NCBI GenBank assembly: GCA_949285835.1
Contig: CASEAR010000045.1
Coordinates: forward strand, 1 to 41,473
Length of the DNA: 41,473 nucleotides
DNA from: an uncultured Verrucomicrobiota bacterium
GTDB lineage: Bacteria; Verrucomicrobiota; Kiritimatiellia; RFP12; UBA3636
Direction: 5' to 3'
Under the pieces are notes generated by a model, which saw only the letters and a program-made list of their open reading frames with translations, was not told the DNA's origin and did no database searches. Both the position numbers and the translations under genes were made by a program. Shown one piece after another: positions 9,701 to 17,602 of the stretch; position 1 is the first letter of the stretch, and every line of letters starts with the position of its first letter.

Positions 9701-11673
9701 ACGCCCTTCCACGAATAATCCCCGTTTACCTCGTAAAGATAACGCTTTTCCATGCTTTCACGTTGATAAACGCGCCTGATCGAAAGAAGAACGGAGTTCC
9801 CCAGCTCGCGGCAAAAATCAACCATCTGGCCTGTCAGCGGCTCCAGATTGTAATTGTCTCCGAACGGAAGAGCATCGTGAGCCAGATTGTTGCCGACGGT
9901 CATCATCTGAAATCCGGCGTACCCCAGACCCACGCCGAGAACAGAAGGAACAACGCGCTGATTCGGGACACTCAGTGAATACGGTTTGTACGTGGGATTT
10001 AACGCCGGCTTGTAAAGCCGTGCCTTCCAGTTCTTGCCATTCGAAATGCCAGATTCTCCGTCATCCCCGTAGTATATCTCGGAAAAGATATGGAAATACC
10101 TGTAATAAGACCCGATGTCTATCGCGGCATTTCTGTAGAGCCCCGACGCATTTATGACAGAAAACATCCAAGGATCTTCCGCCGAGGCAAAATCAAAATC
10201 AAAATGCCCTACAAGGTTCCTCTTGAAAAAATAATCGCTCAATTCGACCCACGTCTTGTTGTTTGCGATCTGCTCCGTTATTTCACGCTTGCGCAGTTCA
10301 AGATCCGCGATTACCCCGGACATCATCTCGTTGTAGACGGATACGTTTTCCGGGGTGTCTTCAAATTCACAATTAACAAGCTGACGCCGGAGTTCATTCC
10401 ACTTGTTCCGAACGGAATCCGCGGCTTCAATCTGCTCTTTCAAAACGCTTATACGGGCATCAACCGCACTGTTGCCGCCTTCATATCCCTTGGTCAGATC
10501 AGACAACTCGGCCCGCATCCTGCCGGTCGGCCCGCGCTGCTTCCCAACAGCGGAGATAATTTCTCTTTTCAGCCGCTGCTGAAGCTCACGAATCTCCTGC
10601 GTCCTGGGCGCAGTGATTATATTTTCTCCGCGTGCCAGCCGCAGGAGAGTCTCCGTAACCTCCAACTCATGCTCATAGCTGGCGCCGCGCTCCGTCAGAT
10701 CCAAACCGTTTGCACGCTTGTCGGCCATATCAACGGCATGGTAAAAGAAACGCGCCCCATCCTGCCCTGCATAATGGGATCCGAAGAAAACCGCGATAAC
10801 GCGCCTGTTAAGCGGCTCTCCCGACTCTGCGATACGGCACACCGTCTCTGCCAGAAGCGCGGCATTGGCGGCGTAGCGCAGATCCGGACAGTAGTCCGGC
10901 GTGAAGCCATATGTGTCCATACGCGCGGACAGGACAAGCACTTCCTCGCCGTCAAGATTGCCGGTCCATCCCTCCTTGTATGGGAGCTCCACCCATAAAT
11001 TTTTAGCCGGGACGTCTACAAGAACCGCTCTGGCGTCAATAGTCGCTGTTCTGGAACCGTCAGCCGACAGGAACCCGAACTTTTCCGCATTCTCTCTGTC
11101 TATATACAGCCTTGGAATCAGGGATATCGCCCGATACGCAGTGCGTGCGATCTGCCACTGGCTCACCGAATCATCACCCACGAGAACAACGGCCTTGGCC
11201 CCATGCATGAACACATCGTCTATACGCACATTGGAACGGGCAAGGTCGACAACAGCAATAGCGCCCTTTATGTCCGACCCGTCAAGATCATGTATATTGC
11301 CGCTGCCAGCGTAAACAAGCGGCCCTTCCAGGGGCCTGTCAAGAACAAACGGCGCGGGCCCGTTGTCTATCATCAACACGCCGGACACCTTTTTCCCGGC
11401 GTAGGTCATCTCGCACTTCTCAGTTTTCTGCACCAGAGTGTTGAACGTCTGGTATCTTGGATTAAGCCCGGCCGCCTTCAGCTCTTTTTCCAGCACATCA
11501 AACGAGGACTCCAGAGCTTCGCTCCCGGCAATGCGATTCGGATGAGAGGCCATTTCGCCGTACACGCGGCTGTAAACAGAATCGGCAAAACCATCCGTTA
11601 AAAGAACGGTCCCGATAATAAACAACAATACAGAGCGAAACAGAGCTCTGAAACTGCACAAGGAATTACTCAT
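6718..11673 (-). CDS. Giant fusion: secreted PA/M28-like domain, helical region and FtsX-type ABC permease
   Basis: 1651 aa from ATG 11673, which overlaps the stop of the ABC ATPase gene by 8 bases. The order of parts is: signal-like helix (about 11-28); a protease-associated-like domain (about 95-215, with GAIAVVDL and GAKAVVLVGD); an M28 aminopeptidase-like fold (about 220-320); a long charged helical or coiled-coil region (about 330-500); a large extracytoplasmic part; several TM helices (about 980-1130); a soluble loop; FtsX-type helices (about 1390-1500, with SSLMGSIVDREREIFTYSALGLSP); and a cytosolic tail of about 150 residues. In the M28 part the usual metal ligands look lost: SARMDT (R251) replaces the common HxD, and GSHYAGQD (298-305) lacks the paired glutamates. 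It may bind rather than cut peptides. It probably works with the two ABC ATPases. Confidence 0.85.
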   Translation of the reverse strand: MSNSLCSFRALFRSVLLFIIGTVLLTDGFADSVYSRVYGEMASHPNRIAGSEALESSFDVLEKELKAAGLNPRYQTFNTLVQKTEKCEMTYAGKKVSGVLMIDNGPAPFVLDRPLEGPLVYAGSGNIHDLDGSDIKGAIAVVDLARSNVRIDDVFMHGAKAVVLVGDDSVSQWQIARTAYRAISLIPRLYIDRENAEKFGFLSADGSRTATIDARAVLVDVPAKNLWVELPYKEGWTGNLDGEEVLVLSARMDTYGFTPDYCPDLRYAANAALLAETVCRIAESGEPLNRRVIAVFFGSHYAGQDGARFFYHAVDMADKRANGLDLTERGASYEHELEVTETLLRLARGENIITAPRTQEIRELQQRLKREIISAVGKQRGPTGRMRAELSDLTKGYEGGNSAVDARISVLKEQIEAADSVRNKWNELRRQLVNCEFEDTPENVSVYNEMMSGVIADLELRKREITEQIANNKTWVELSDYFFKRNLVGHFDFDFASAEDPWMFSVINASGLYRNAAIDIGSYYRYFHIFSEIYYGDDGESGISNGKNWKARLYKPALNPTYKPYSLSVPNQRVVPSVLGVGLGYAGFQMMTVGNNLAHDALPFGDNYNLEPLTGQMVDFCRELGNSVLLSIRRVYQRESMEKRYLYEVNGDYSWKGVNFQNYAHGSTDNEGLPDNSILQFTGIKMADPVCGMSHMPRSRILANGFVYMPYVSRNTAVSTQTANTIGIGYDENGAFERISVGTDSAGIVATPIHMFYAYGGISFSNGYPPDPIGGDMYEPKIMIASKDAIHKTCGSYGLETNKKSEFFADRPDPIKRIGSNGEMILGSKLLEDASPSEMLKAAMGEGVPLESSDMLSFDGIAQGANDVHVLNEIRLRVLRERNIVCDDLERLHADAKDHIEEAKELSARKEWSLARAHQVFATCIEGRVYRPLRGVTEDLVQAVVLLLLLNIPFAFAMERLIFGFTSIYKQILGFCGFFIATFGILYFTHPAFALASAPVVIFLAFVIILLSVVTAAIMMGKIKMEIKAIQGLASTVHGMENDNSTMLSAVLIGIAGMRNRPLKTFLTCTTVVLLTFTILVFASFTSQQGVVESYLGRGQGENRIELHRLSLLRIDRTLVESIEDLYSDNFHVFRRGGLFRDLTRGNDVGATPLTAERIIYCPRNGNSVELSAVMGLDPGEFDYSAQFRSVIPGFSDEVEEGTHPMYLPEIIAKNLEVNVGDEIRMNGVSFVYKGIFDARALQGISTLDDMRVLLPDFQATMRSSGSSATGAAAQTTLEDIPSGSFEWFSSEMIAITRMSDLIDLFPTDVIINFMTLYPQSDSLEPETYARSLATVFQGTVHVKSSEGVRRMFFTKAVEGSGFADVIVPLLLGGLIVFSSLMGSIVDREREIFTYSALGLSPPNVGALFFAESAVYSVIGGMGGYLLSQVVAKVFSVLGRMGVMTPPEMNFSSLTSVCTILIVMAVVMLSTIFPAIRASRSANPGVARRWSMPKPDGNEMKFVFPFTVSEVDFAGILSFIKEHFNNHSDATLGSFAARDVKLFKIPGGKGSRGEDALGIEADISLAPFDLGIFQKFKMYSNEFEIKGIDEVVVELRRVGGTPTSWVRSNRAFADELRKQFLLWRSLPIETIEYYRKQTREELSISDASLKC

Positions 11674-12436
11674 CGTCTTCGGTTCCCAGACTTGCTTTTT
11701 CAATTCTGACATTCTCAGTCGCGGCGATGCGCTCGATCTGTCCGTCGGAAATCCACACCATTCGGTCTGAAACGGAAAGCATATTGTGATCATGAGTGGC
11801 GCAGATCACGGTCACCCCGTCTTTTTTATTTAAGTCATGCAGAAGCCAATGTATCTCCTTACCCGTTTTCAAATCCAGATTTCCGGTCGGTTCATCACAC
11901 AAAAGTATAGAAGGATTATTAGCAAGCGCCCTCGCGATGGCTACACGCTGCATCTGACCTCCGCTCATTTCTTTCGGCCGGTGATTCCATCTTTGACCAA
12001 GACCCACCCGGTCGAGAAGCTCCATTCCTCTGGACCGAGCCTCATCGCTGGGAACACCGGCAAAAACCATTGGCAAAGTCACGTTCTCCAGTGCAGTCAT
12101 GACCGTATTAAGATTGAACGTCTGAAAAACATACCCGATTTTGCGGCACCTTAAAAACGCCAGCTCCTCAGCATTCAGCTGTGCCATGTCAACTCCGTCC
12201 ATAAACACGCGTCCGCTCGTAGGAGAGTCCAGTCCGCCCACCATATTGAAAAAAGTTGACTTCCCGGATCCGGACGGCCCCATAACACAAATATACTCGC
12301 CTCTGTATATATTCAGCGTTATACCGTTGAGGGCATGCACTTCCTCTTCACCGCGCATGAAAACACGATGCACATCATGCACGGCGACAAGCACTTCGCG
12401 GTTTTCCGCATATTTTTTTTCGTCGAAATTAACCAT
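11666..12436 (-). CDS. ABC transporter ATP-binding protein, MacB/LolD type (first ABC ATPase of the operon)
   Basis: 256 aa. Walker A GPSGSGKST, VFQTFNLNT Q-loop, MSGGQMQRVAIARAL signature, LLCDEPTGNLD Walker B and CATHDH H-loop are all intact, so it should hydrolyse ATP. It belongs to the LolD/MacB subclass. The ATG at 12436 overlaps the permease TGA by one base (TGATG) with GAGG 8 bases upstream; a GTG one codon earlier is possible. The gene's own stop lies inside the start of the giant FtsX fusion gene. Permease, ATPase and fusion permease are therefore all translationally coupled, good evidence for one complex with two unequal FtsX-type subunits. Confidence 0.94.
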   Translation of the reverse strand: MVNFDEKKYAENREVLVAVHDVHRVFMRGEEEVHALNGITLNIYRGEYICVMGPSGSGKSTFFNMVGGLDSPTSGRVFMDGVDMAQLNAEELAFLRCRKIGYVFQTFNLNTVMTALENVTLPMVFAGVPSDEARSRGMELLDRVGLGQRWNHRPKEMSGGQMQRVAIARALANNPSILLCDEPTGNLDLKTGKEIHWLLHDLNKKDGVTVICATHDHNMLSVSDRMVWISDGQIERIAATENVRIEKASLGTEDDE

Positions 12437-13923
12437 CACTCAACCCTCATTGCTTCCATAGGAGCCATTCTGGAGGCCGACCATGACGGCTGAACCGAAG
12501 CAAGAACGGCCAAAACAATCCCGACAATCAGGGAAAACAGAGAACAAGCCAGAACACCCGACGTGGACCAGTATTTAAACAAATACCCGCCGTATGACAT
12601 CAATCCGCGCAAAAAAGCGATCAGGAAACCAAGCACGACACCAACTATTCCTCCGCAAAATCCCTGGAGAGCCGCTTCCATCATAAACTGCAGCAATATA
12701 TATCCGTCGGTTGCCCCGAGGCACTTCATTGTGGCGATTTCCCTGAAACGCTCCGTTATCGACATCAGCATAGCATTCGTAATACCAACCATGCACACAA
12801 CAAACGAAATAACAAGCAGGAAGACCTGCCGTCCGTTCAATCCGGCGCTGGCGTCATCCAGCGTCATTACCGCCGACAGTTTCCTTTCCAGGGACATGAG
12901 CCTGCGCTCGCGTATGTAATGCTCATACGCAAGGTCCAGCTCCTCGTCTGTGAAATTACCGCGAAGAAGGCTGCGAGCGCGCCCATCATTGAGTTTTTCA
13001 AATTTCTCGTCTATAGGGGAAACCGTCGTTTCCCTGAAAACCCGAGTCCACTCCTCCCTGAGCGAGGAGGAGCCGAGAAAGGCGTAAACTCTGGAGTACA
13101 CTAATGCTTCTCTGAACTGTCCCTGCATCAGTTTGACGTCTTCCGTTCCGAAAGCAAATCCCAATTCGGAAATCCTGCTCCTGAACAATTCCAGCTCTTC
13201 CTCGGATCTGGTTACGATCCATTCCGCATCGCTTTTTTCAAAACCACCCTTCATCTCCTCGATTACCTTGCACGCCGCGCTGACCTTCCGGTTCCACAGC
13301 GTATTGAACCGAGTAAGCTGTTCTGCATAGCCTGAATATGCGTCAAAAAAGCTCATAAGCCCCACCTGCTTGCCGGGAATCCGCAGATCAATCATCGGGG
13401 CAAGCCTCTCAGCAAATGAGTCTCGATCGGACAATGCATACCGTATGGCGCCTCTTCCTGTATTATTATGTACTAGGATCAACCGGCGGCCTGAAGGAAT
13501 GGAATCAAACCAGTCCGCATATATACGCTCCTGATTTGCTCCGGAAGCAAGTTTGACCACTTCGTCCTTTGCAATGCCCGTCACGGAGGAAAATTCCCCA
13601 AACGCCCTTTCGTCGTTAGTAACGTAAGCTGCCGACAAACGCCTTATGGTAACCATTTCGGAGGCCGGAGAAGATATCCTGGTGAGCGTGTGCTGAGAGC
13701 GCCTGTCGTGCTTTATCTCCTTGGAAACCCCGCTCCCGATATTTTTTACAAAAACACTCTCGGAAAGAAGAAACATGAAGAAGGCCACGGCCAGCACAAC
13801 CACCGCCAACGTGAGCAGGGACCGGAACATCCTATGTTTAACGCCTTTTATGCAGAGTCCGAACGTTTCGCAAAACGTCATCGACCTTTGCTTTTTTACA
13901 TCTATTTCCCTGTACTTACTCAT
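12436..13923 (-). CDS. FtsX/MacB-type ABC permease
   Basis: 495 aa with the standard MacB/FtsX topology: one TM near 36-58, a roughly 310-residue extracytoplasmic domain, and three TM helices between about 370 and 480. The conserved cytosolic coupling segment is ITERFREIATMKCLGAT, and the C-terminus ends in the usual PMEAMRVE. The large external domain (about 60-368) is mostly charged and helical and is not recognised as a MacPCD domain. It lies 45 bp after the first OPT-like gene and overlaps the ABC ATPase gene. Families of this type extract lipoproteins, export peptides or transmit mechanical force to periplasmic partners. No outer-membrane factor or adaptor gene is present, so a classical tripartite MacAB pump is unlikely. 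Confidence 0.9.
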   Translation of the reverse strand: MSKYREIDVKKQRSMTFCETFGLCIKGVKHRMFRSLLTLAVVVLAVAFFMFLLSESVFVKNIGSGVSKEIKHDRRSQHTLTRISSPASEMVTIRRLSAAYVTNDERAFGEFSSVTGIAKDEVVKLASGANQERIYADWFDSIPSGRRLILVHNNTGRGAIRYALSDRDSFAERLAPMIDLRIPGKQVGLMSFFDAYSGYAEQLTRFNTLWNRKVSAACKVIEEMKGGFEKSDAEWIVTRSEEELELFRSRISELGFAFGTEDVKLMQGQFREALVYSRVYAFLGSSSLREEWTRVFRETTVSPIDEKFEKLNDGRARSLLRGNFTDEELDLAYEHYIRERRLMSLERKLSAVMTLDDASAGLNGRQVFLLVISFVVCMVGITNAMLMSITERFREIATMKCLGATDGYILLQFMMEAALQGFCGGIVGVVLGFLIAFLRGLMSYGGYLFKYWSTSGVLACSLFSLIVGIVLAVLASVQPSWSASRMAPMEAMRVE

Positions 13924-13968
13924 ACCGCACCAATATCTTCAGGCCACATGAAGGAGACGGACGTCAAA

Positions 13969-16134
13969 TCACCCCGGCAGAACCGAGAACGTCGCACGGG
14001 CCGATGTTCCGAACGTGAAGAAATAAACAAAATCGACGATAAGCACCACTCCTATCATCACCAACTCTCCGGAAATGAGGCCGACAAAGAGGGGCTTCAT
14101 CTTCTGGTAAACGCCCCCGCCGCCAAACTTCACGACCAGTATCTTGACAAACCAGCCGATGAGAAACGCGCCCCAGGTAGTCTGGTTGGGATACGTCCCC
14201 CACACCAGAAACAATATCGGATGAAGCGGAAACTTCGAAAACCTGAACCGGATCATTGAGCAAAGTACCACAGCACAAATCCCGACCACAAAAAACGATG
14301 TCGCATAAGAATCTCCATTCACCAGTTTCAGGCGCTGGAGCGGCGTCGCCGCAAGACTCTCTTCAAAGACGCCGGATGTTTTCATCGAATGAAAGTGGCG
14401 TGCCACTTGGTCAAAGCACTGAACTGGAGCGGCTTGTGAGGCCCACGAGTCTTTCATGGGACTGTAATTGTACAGCGCATACGTGGAACTGAGATAGGCA
14501 ACCACAAGCGCAACGGCAACTGAAATCACGGCAATACGGAAAACACGGCGAAGATTTATCTTGTTGTCATCGCAAACTTTAAGTCCAGTCGAAACGTACG
14601 GCATAAGACTCTCACGCGGATCAATGGCCAGCATCCCTGTGCCGCCCCATGAAAGAAACGTTAGGGAATGCGGCCCCATGGCCGCAGGACCGATTAGCTT
14701 GGCAATTATTTCTGCGGGAGACCATCCGGACTGAAGAAAGGGAACGCCTGTCTCGCTTATGACTCGCGAGATGACAAGCATCATTATCAAAAGCGCAAGC
14801 GAGAAGAAAATAGACATGGGCCAGGAACAGCCCATAATTGTAAGCACATACATAAACGCGGCTGTCGATATGACAAACAATCTCGCAGCCACTATTGAAG
14901 CATCCAGCTGCCCTGCTTCGTTCGTAAAATCATCACTTGATTTCCGCCGCCTGATTGTAAACGCCCGTTTAAAAACCGAGGAATAGTATGTTCTGCCCGT
15001 GTAAAGAAGGATCATAGTGTAGCCGATATATGCACCGGCGCGACCGGATGATATCCACTGGTCATCCAAAGTCAAACCAGTAGACGCATAAAAGGACACT
15101 CCGAACAAAACAAGTAAAATCGGAGCAATACCCATTGTAAGGCTTATCTCAGAACTTACAAAATAAGCTATACCGACAATTGTAAAGAAAAGCGTCTGCC
15201 CATTCAGGCACCACACACCCGGAACTTTCTTTGCCGCTGTCCAAGTGTTCACAACCGGCAGGTTCCAACTCCTGAAATCCGGAAGAATCTGTTTCAGAGA
15301 AGGCACTTCCGTTGGAAACCATAACGACAAATATTCTATCAGAAGCAGGAGAAAGACCGGCACCATCCCTGACCAGAACAGCCTGTTCCTGAAAATATCC
15401 GGAACACCATACCCCGGAGCTCCATTTTTCCCAGTAATCCGGCAAAAGCTGTTCATTATCTGCGCAATAGGATAACTGAGCTGTTCGTGATATGCCCACT
15501 GACGGTGTACGACGAACTGCAAAGAAATCACTGACAAAGCAAACAAAAATATCATTGGTCCCCAATATGACAGCGGACGCATCCATGCGCCAAGCGGCAG
15601 CTTCCAGAGAGGCACTGTATCCGACCCAGTGGCAAGGCCGGTAAAAAAACCCCTGTAAACAAAATCATAATCCGGCGACGTCGTATCTCCCCCGGGATAT
15701 GGATCCGGAAACAGTCCGGGATTCAGAAAATCGGTGAGGAGTCCATGCTGTATCCAGCCGGCCTTGCCAGTGAGAAACCACCACGGAAGCATTATCATCC
15801 TGTGAAAATAACGGCCAAGTCCAGAGGTCGGCGGATAACAAGCAATAAACGTCATCAGGAGGACAATGGACATTTCCTTGGTATTCAGCATCATAGAACG
15901 CCGCTTAAGAATATGCCAGAACCCGTTCCAGATCAGTCCGACAAAAACCATATAGGCAAAAGCGCCGCCCGGAAGGTGGTTCCCGACCATCATCGGACCA
16001 CCGACCACACCGTCGTGATATCCGGACAGGCCGGACATGATATATATGCCAAGAAAACCGAAAAACAAAGAACGAAACGTTACTGCACGCTGCCGTTTTT
16101 CCGGCAAAAACTCACCCGTCATCGACATTCCCAT
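13969..16134 (-). CDS. Polytopic membrane protein, OPT/DUF6785-like (first gene of the operon)
   Basis: 721 aa with roughly a dozen or more hydrophobic segments. N-terminal motifs include SGYHDGVVGGPMMVGNHLPGGAF and FIACYPPTSGLGRYFHRMIMLPWW; the middle carries GRAGAYIGYTMILLYTGRTYYSSVFKRAF and ISRVISETGVPFLQ; the C-terminus KFGGGGVYQKMKPLFVGLISGE. The pattern fits OPT-like DUF6785 proteins of planctomycetes and Lentisphaerae (family label from memory). Cargo is unknown. It heads the operon. GAGGTG lies 8-10 bases before the ATG, and a second in-frame ATG sits 6 bases further in. A putative promoter and two palindromes lie upstream. In such families OPT-like genes commonly travel with ABC/FtsX genes, but a biochemical role has not, to my knowledge, been shown. 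Confidence 0.78.
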   Translation of the reverse strand: MGMSMTGEFLPEKRQRAVTFRSLFFGFLGIYIMSGLSGYHDGVVGGPMMVGNHLPGGAFAYMVFVGLIWNGFWHILKRRSMMLNTKEMSIVLLMTFIACYPPTSGLGRYFHRMIMLPWWFLTGKAGWIQHGLLTDFLNPGLFPDPYPGGDTTSPDYDFVYRGFFTGLATGSDTVPLWKLPLGAWMRPLSYWGPMIFLFALSVISLQFVVHRQWAYHEQLSYPIAQIMNSFCRITGKNGAPGYGVPDIFRNRLFWSGMVPVFLLLLIEYLSLWFPTEVPSLKQILPDFRSWNLPVVNTWTAAKKVPGVWCLNGQTLFFTIVGIAYFVSSEISLTMGIAPILLVLFGVSFYASTGLTLDDQWISSGRAGAYIGYTMILLYTGRTYYSSVFKRAFTIRRRKSSDDFTNEAGQLDASIVAARLFVISTAAFMYVLTIMGCSWPMSIFFSLALLIMMLVISRVISETGVPFLQSGWSPAEIIAKLIGPAAMGPHSLTFLSWGGTGMLAIDPRESLMPYVSTGLKVCDDNKINLRRVFRIAVISVAVALVVAYLSSTYALYNYSPMKDSWASQAAPVQCFDQVARHFHSMKTSGVFEESLAATPLQRLKLVNGDSYATSFFVVGICAVVLCSMIRFRFSKFPLHPILFLVWGTYPNQTTWGAFLIGWFVKILVVKFGGGGVYQKMKPLFVGLISGELVMIGVVLIVDFVYFFTFGTSARATFSVLPG

Positions 16135-16194
16135 GCTCTTCGCACCTCAAAACAAATCAACAAGTTATGAAAAACAGCATCACCCGTTTCCCCT

Positions 16195-16223
16195 AAAATA
16201 CCAAAAAAAGGGAATGCCTTCAA
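16195..16223 (-). promoter_or_regulatory. Possible sigma70-type promoter of the OPT/ABC operon
   Basis: On the - strand TTGAAG (16218-16223) and TATTTT (16195-16200) are separated by 17 bp. Each matches the consensus at four or more of six positions. The site lies about 60 bp before the ATG of the first operon gene, and the twin palindromes lie upstream of it. By-eye call only. Confidence 0.3.
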
Positions 16224-16264
16224 GACGCATTGCCTCAAAAAAGCATCAAACTGCGGCAAAGTGA

Positions 16265-16302
16265 GCATTCCAGAATGCACACATCCGTATGCATATGCAT
16301 AC
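16265..16302. promoter_or_regulatory. Twin palindromes upstream of the OPT/ABC operon
   Basis: Two perfect inverted repeats lie side by side: GCATTC-CA-GAATGC at 16265-16278 and the uninterrupted 16-bp GTATGCATATGCATAC at 16287-16302. Their centres are 23 bp apart, about two helical turns, which suits cooperative binding of a dimeric regulator. Both contain TGCAT/GCAT-type halves. They are 130-170 bp upstream of the operon start and just upstream of the putative promoter, so an activator or a distal repressor site is possible. No regulator gene is adjacent. Confidence 0.45.
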
Positions 16303-16356
16303 AAACAAGCATGCGGCCACACCGCCGCAAACATTTAAGCACGGTATCCGGAGATT

Positions 16357-16380
16357 GCCGGCACCGAGGGAACCGCCGGC
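16357..16380 (-). terminator. Possible hairpin after the UroD-like gene
   Basis: Two GCCGGC arms (16357-16362 and 16375-16380) can pair around a 12-base loop, 26 bp after the stop of the UroD-like gene in its direction of transcription. There is no U tract, so this is a weak, factor-dependent or chance structure. Confidence 0.25.
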
Positions 16381-16405
16381 AGGATAGAAGCGGAGACATA
16401 TGACG

Positions 16406-17470
16406 TCAGGATCCCGGAGAAATCATATCCTTCCGCACTTCTTCAAACGCTTCAAGCATTGCGGCATAGTTCTCCGCGGGGACATAATCCGGTATGGAAT
16501 TCCCGGTTCCTATCGCAAACCCATTTGCCGCGGAATAATACATGCGAGATTTGCTCTTAACAATTTCCTTGAGCTTTTCCGGCTTTGTCCTCACCAGCAG
16601 ATCCATATCGATCCCTCCAAGGAGAGCAATCCGCCCGGAAAAATCCTCTATCCATTTTTCAAAAGGAGCAATAGCGTCCTCGTTCGAGTGCTTGGCATCG
16701 ATTCCGATCTCAATAAAGTCGTCCATTATCTCAAAAATGCAACCGCAGCTATGTAAAATAAACGGCTTACCGAGTGAGTGGACAATGTCAATCACCGGCT
16801 TATACTGAGGTATAACGTTCTCCCTCACGATGCGGGGCATCGTCAAAAGAGAACTCCTGAACCCAAGATCGTCACCTATGCGGCAGGCACAGTATCCTTC
16901 ACCGAATTCCGACAGAAACAGCCGCCACGTCCTTTCGAGGACATCACCGATGCGCGCGTAAAGATCATCATGTGCAGGCTTGTCGTCCGCGTCCAGAAAA
17001 GGGAGATACTCCAGCCCCACCAGAAACTCTGAAATCTCAAACGGCCCGTTGCCGACACCGCCAACCGCCATCATGCCTTCGGGCATGTTCCGCAAAAGCG
17101 CTTCAAAATGCGGCGCCGCTTTGTCGAACCAGATCCGTGGAAGAGATTTCCATGGACAGCGGTCCATGTCGGATCTGCTCTGTATCACTCCTTTTCCGCC
17201 GCACAATGCCCCCGGCAAAGGAATAACCGATGTGAGGCAGAACTCAAAAGGTACAACATCGTAACCGGAGTTCCTGAAAAATGTGCAGTACATCCGGAAA
17301 GCATCATCCAGGCTGCCCTCTGCGAAGGCTTGCGGGAGGTTTTCTCCGGTAAGCTTCCCGATCACCTCCGGGCTGACCGTGTGCTCGTACAAAGGCAATA
17401 CCGGAGGCCGAACATTCCGCACGGCAAGAACAAAACGCTTATAATCCGGATCTATTTCGGTAACAAACAT
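16406..17470 (-). CDS. UroD-family methyltransferase-like protein (corrinoid/MtaA-type or uncharacterised)
   Basis: 354 aa from ATG 17470, chosen because AAGGGG lies 6 bases upstream; the frame is open further up but without support. The sequence fits the URO-D fold superfamily. It has the C-terminal HSCGC segment (compare the H-x-C-G metal or substrate region of MtaA/CmuA-like methyltransferases), then FIEIGIDAKHSNEDAIAPFEKW and LLGGIDMDLLV, where UroD homologues place active-site loops. True haem-synthesis UroD is unlikely given the divergence and the absence of other hem genes nearby. Members of this group often move methyl groups to or from corrinoids or CoM in anaerobes; no corrinoid protein gene is seen here. 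It follows the OYE gene by 123 bp and may have its own transcript. Confidence 0.7.
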   Translation of the reverse strand: MFVTEIDPDYKRFVLAVRNVRPPVLPLYEHTVSPEVIGKLTGENLPQAFAEGSLDDAFRMYCTFFRNSGYDVVPFEFCLTSVIPLPGALCGGKGVIQSRSDMDRCPWKSLPRIWFDKAAPHFEALLRNMPEGMMAVGGVGNGPFEISEFLVGLEYLPFLDADDKPAHDDLYARIGDVLERTWRLFLSEFGEGYCACRIGDDLGFRSSLLTMPRIVRENVIPQYKPVIDIVHSLGKPFILHSCGCIFEIMDDFIEIGIDAKHSNEDAIAPFEKWIEDFSGRIALLGGIDMDLLVRTKPEKLKEIVKSKSRMYYSAANGFAIGTGNSIPDYVPAENYAAMLEAFEEVRKDMISPGS

Positions 17471-17573
17471 CCTACACCCCTTCTCTTTCGTCTTTTGCCG
17501 CACACACATACGCCCACGCACACAGCGGACAGGACCGCCGCTACCTGTTTTACATTGCACAAACAACGCAAAA

Positions 17574-17602
17574 CGCAATCAAAAAAGCGAATTTTATTGC
17601 GC
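17574..17602 (-). terminator. Possible intrinsic terminator after the OYE-family gene
   Basis: At the very end of the OYE gene the - strand reads GCG-C-AAT-AAA-ATT-CGC followed by TTTTTT. This is a short stem with one bulged C and a U tract, and it overlaps the stop codon. A competing stem (CGCAAT/ATTGCG) uses the same bases and is followed by TTTTG. Either could end or attenuate transcription before the UroD-like gene. Confidence 0.4.

Noticed and set aside
16406..17470. Haem-biosynthetic uroporphyrinogen decarboxylase (hemE)
   Set aside because: Only superfamily-level likeness, with an HSCGC segment typical of methyltransferase-like relatives, and no haem genes nearby.
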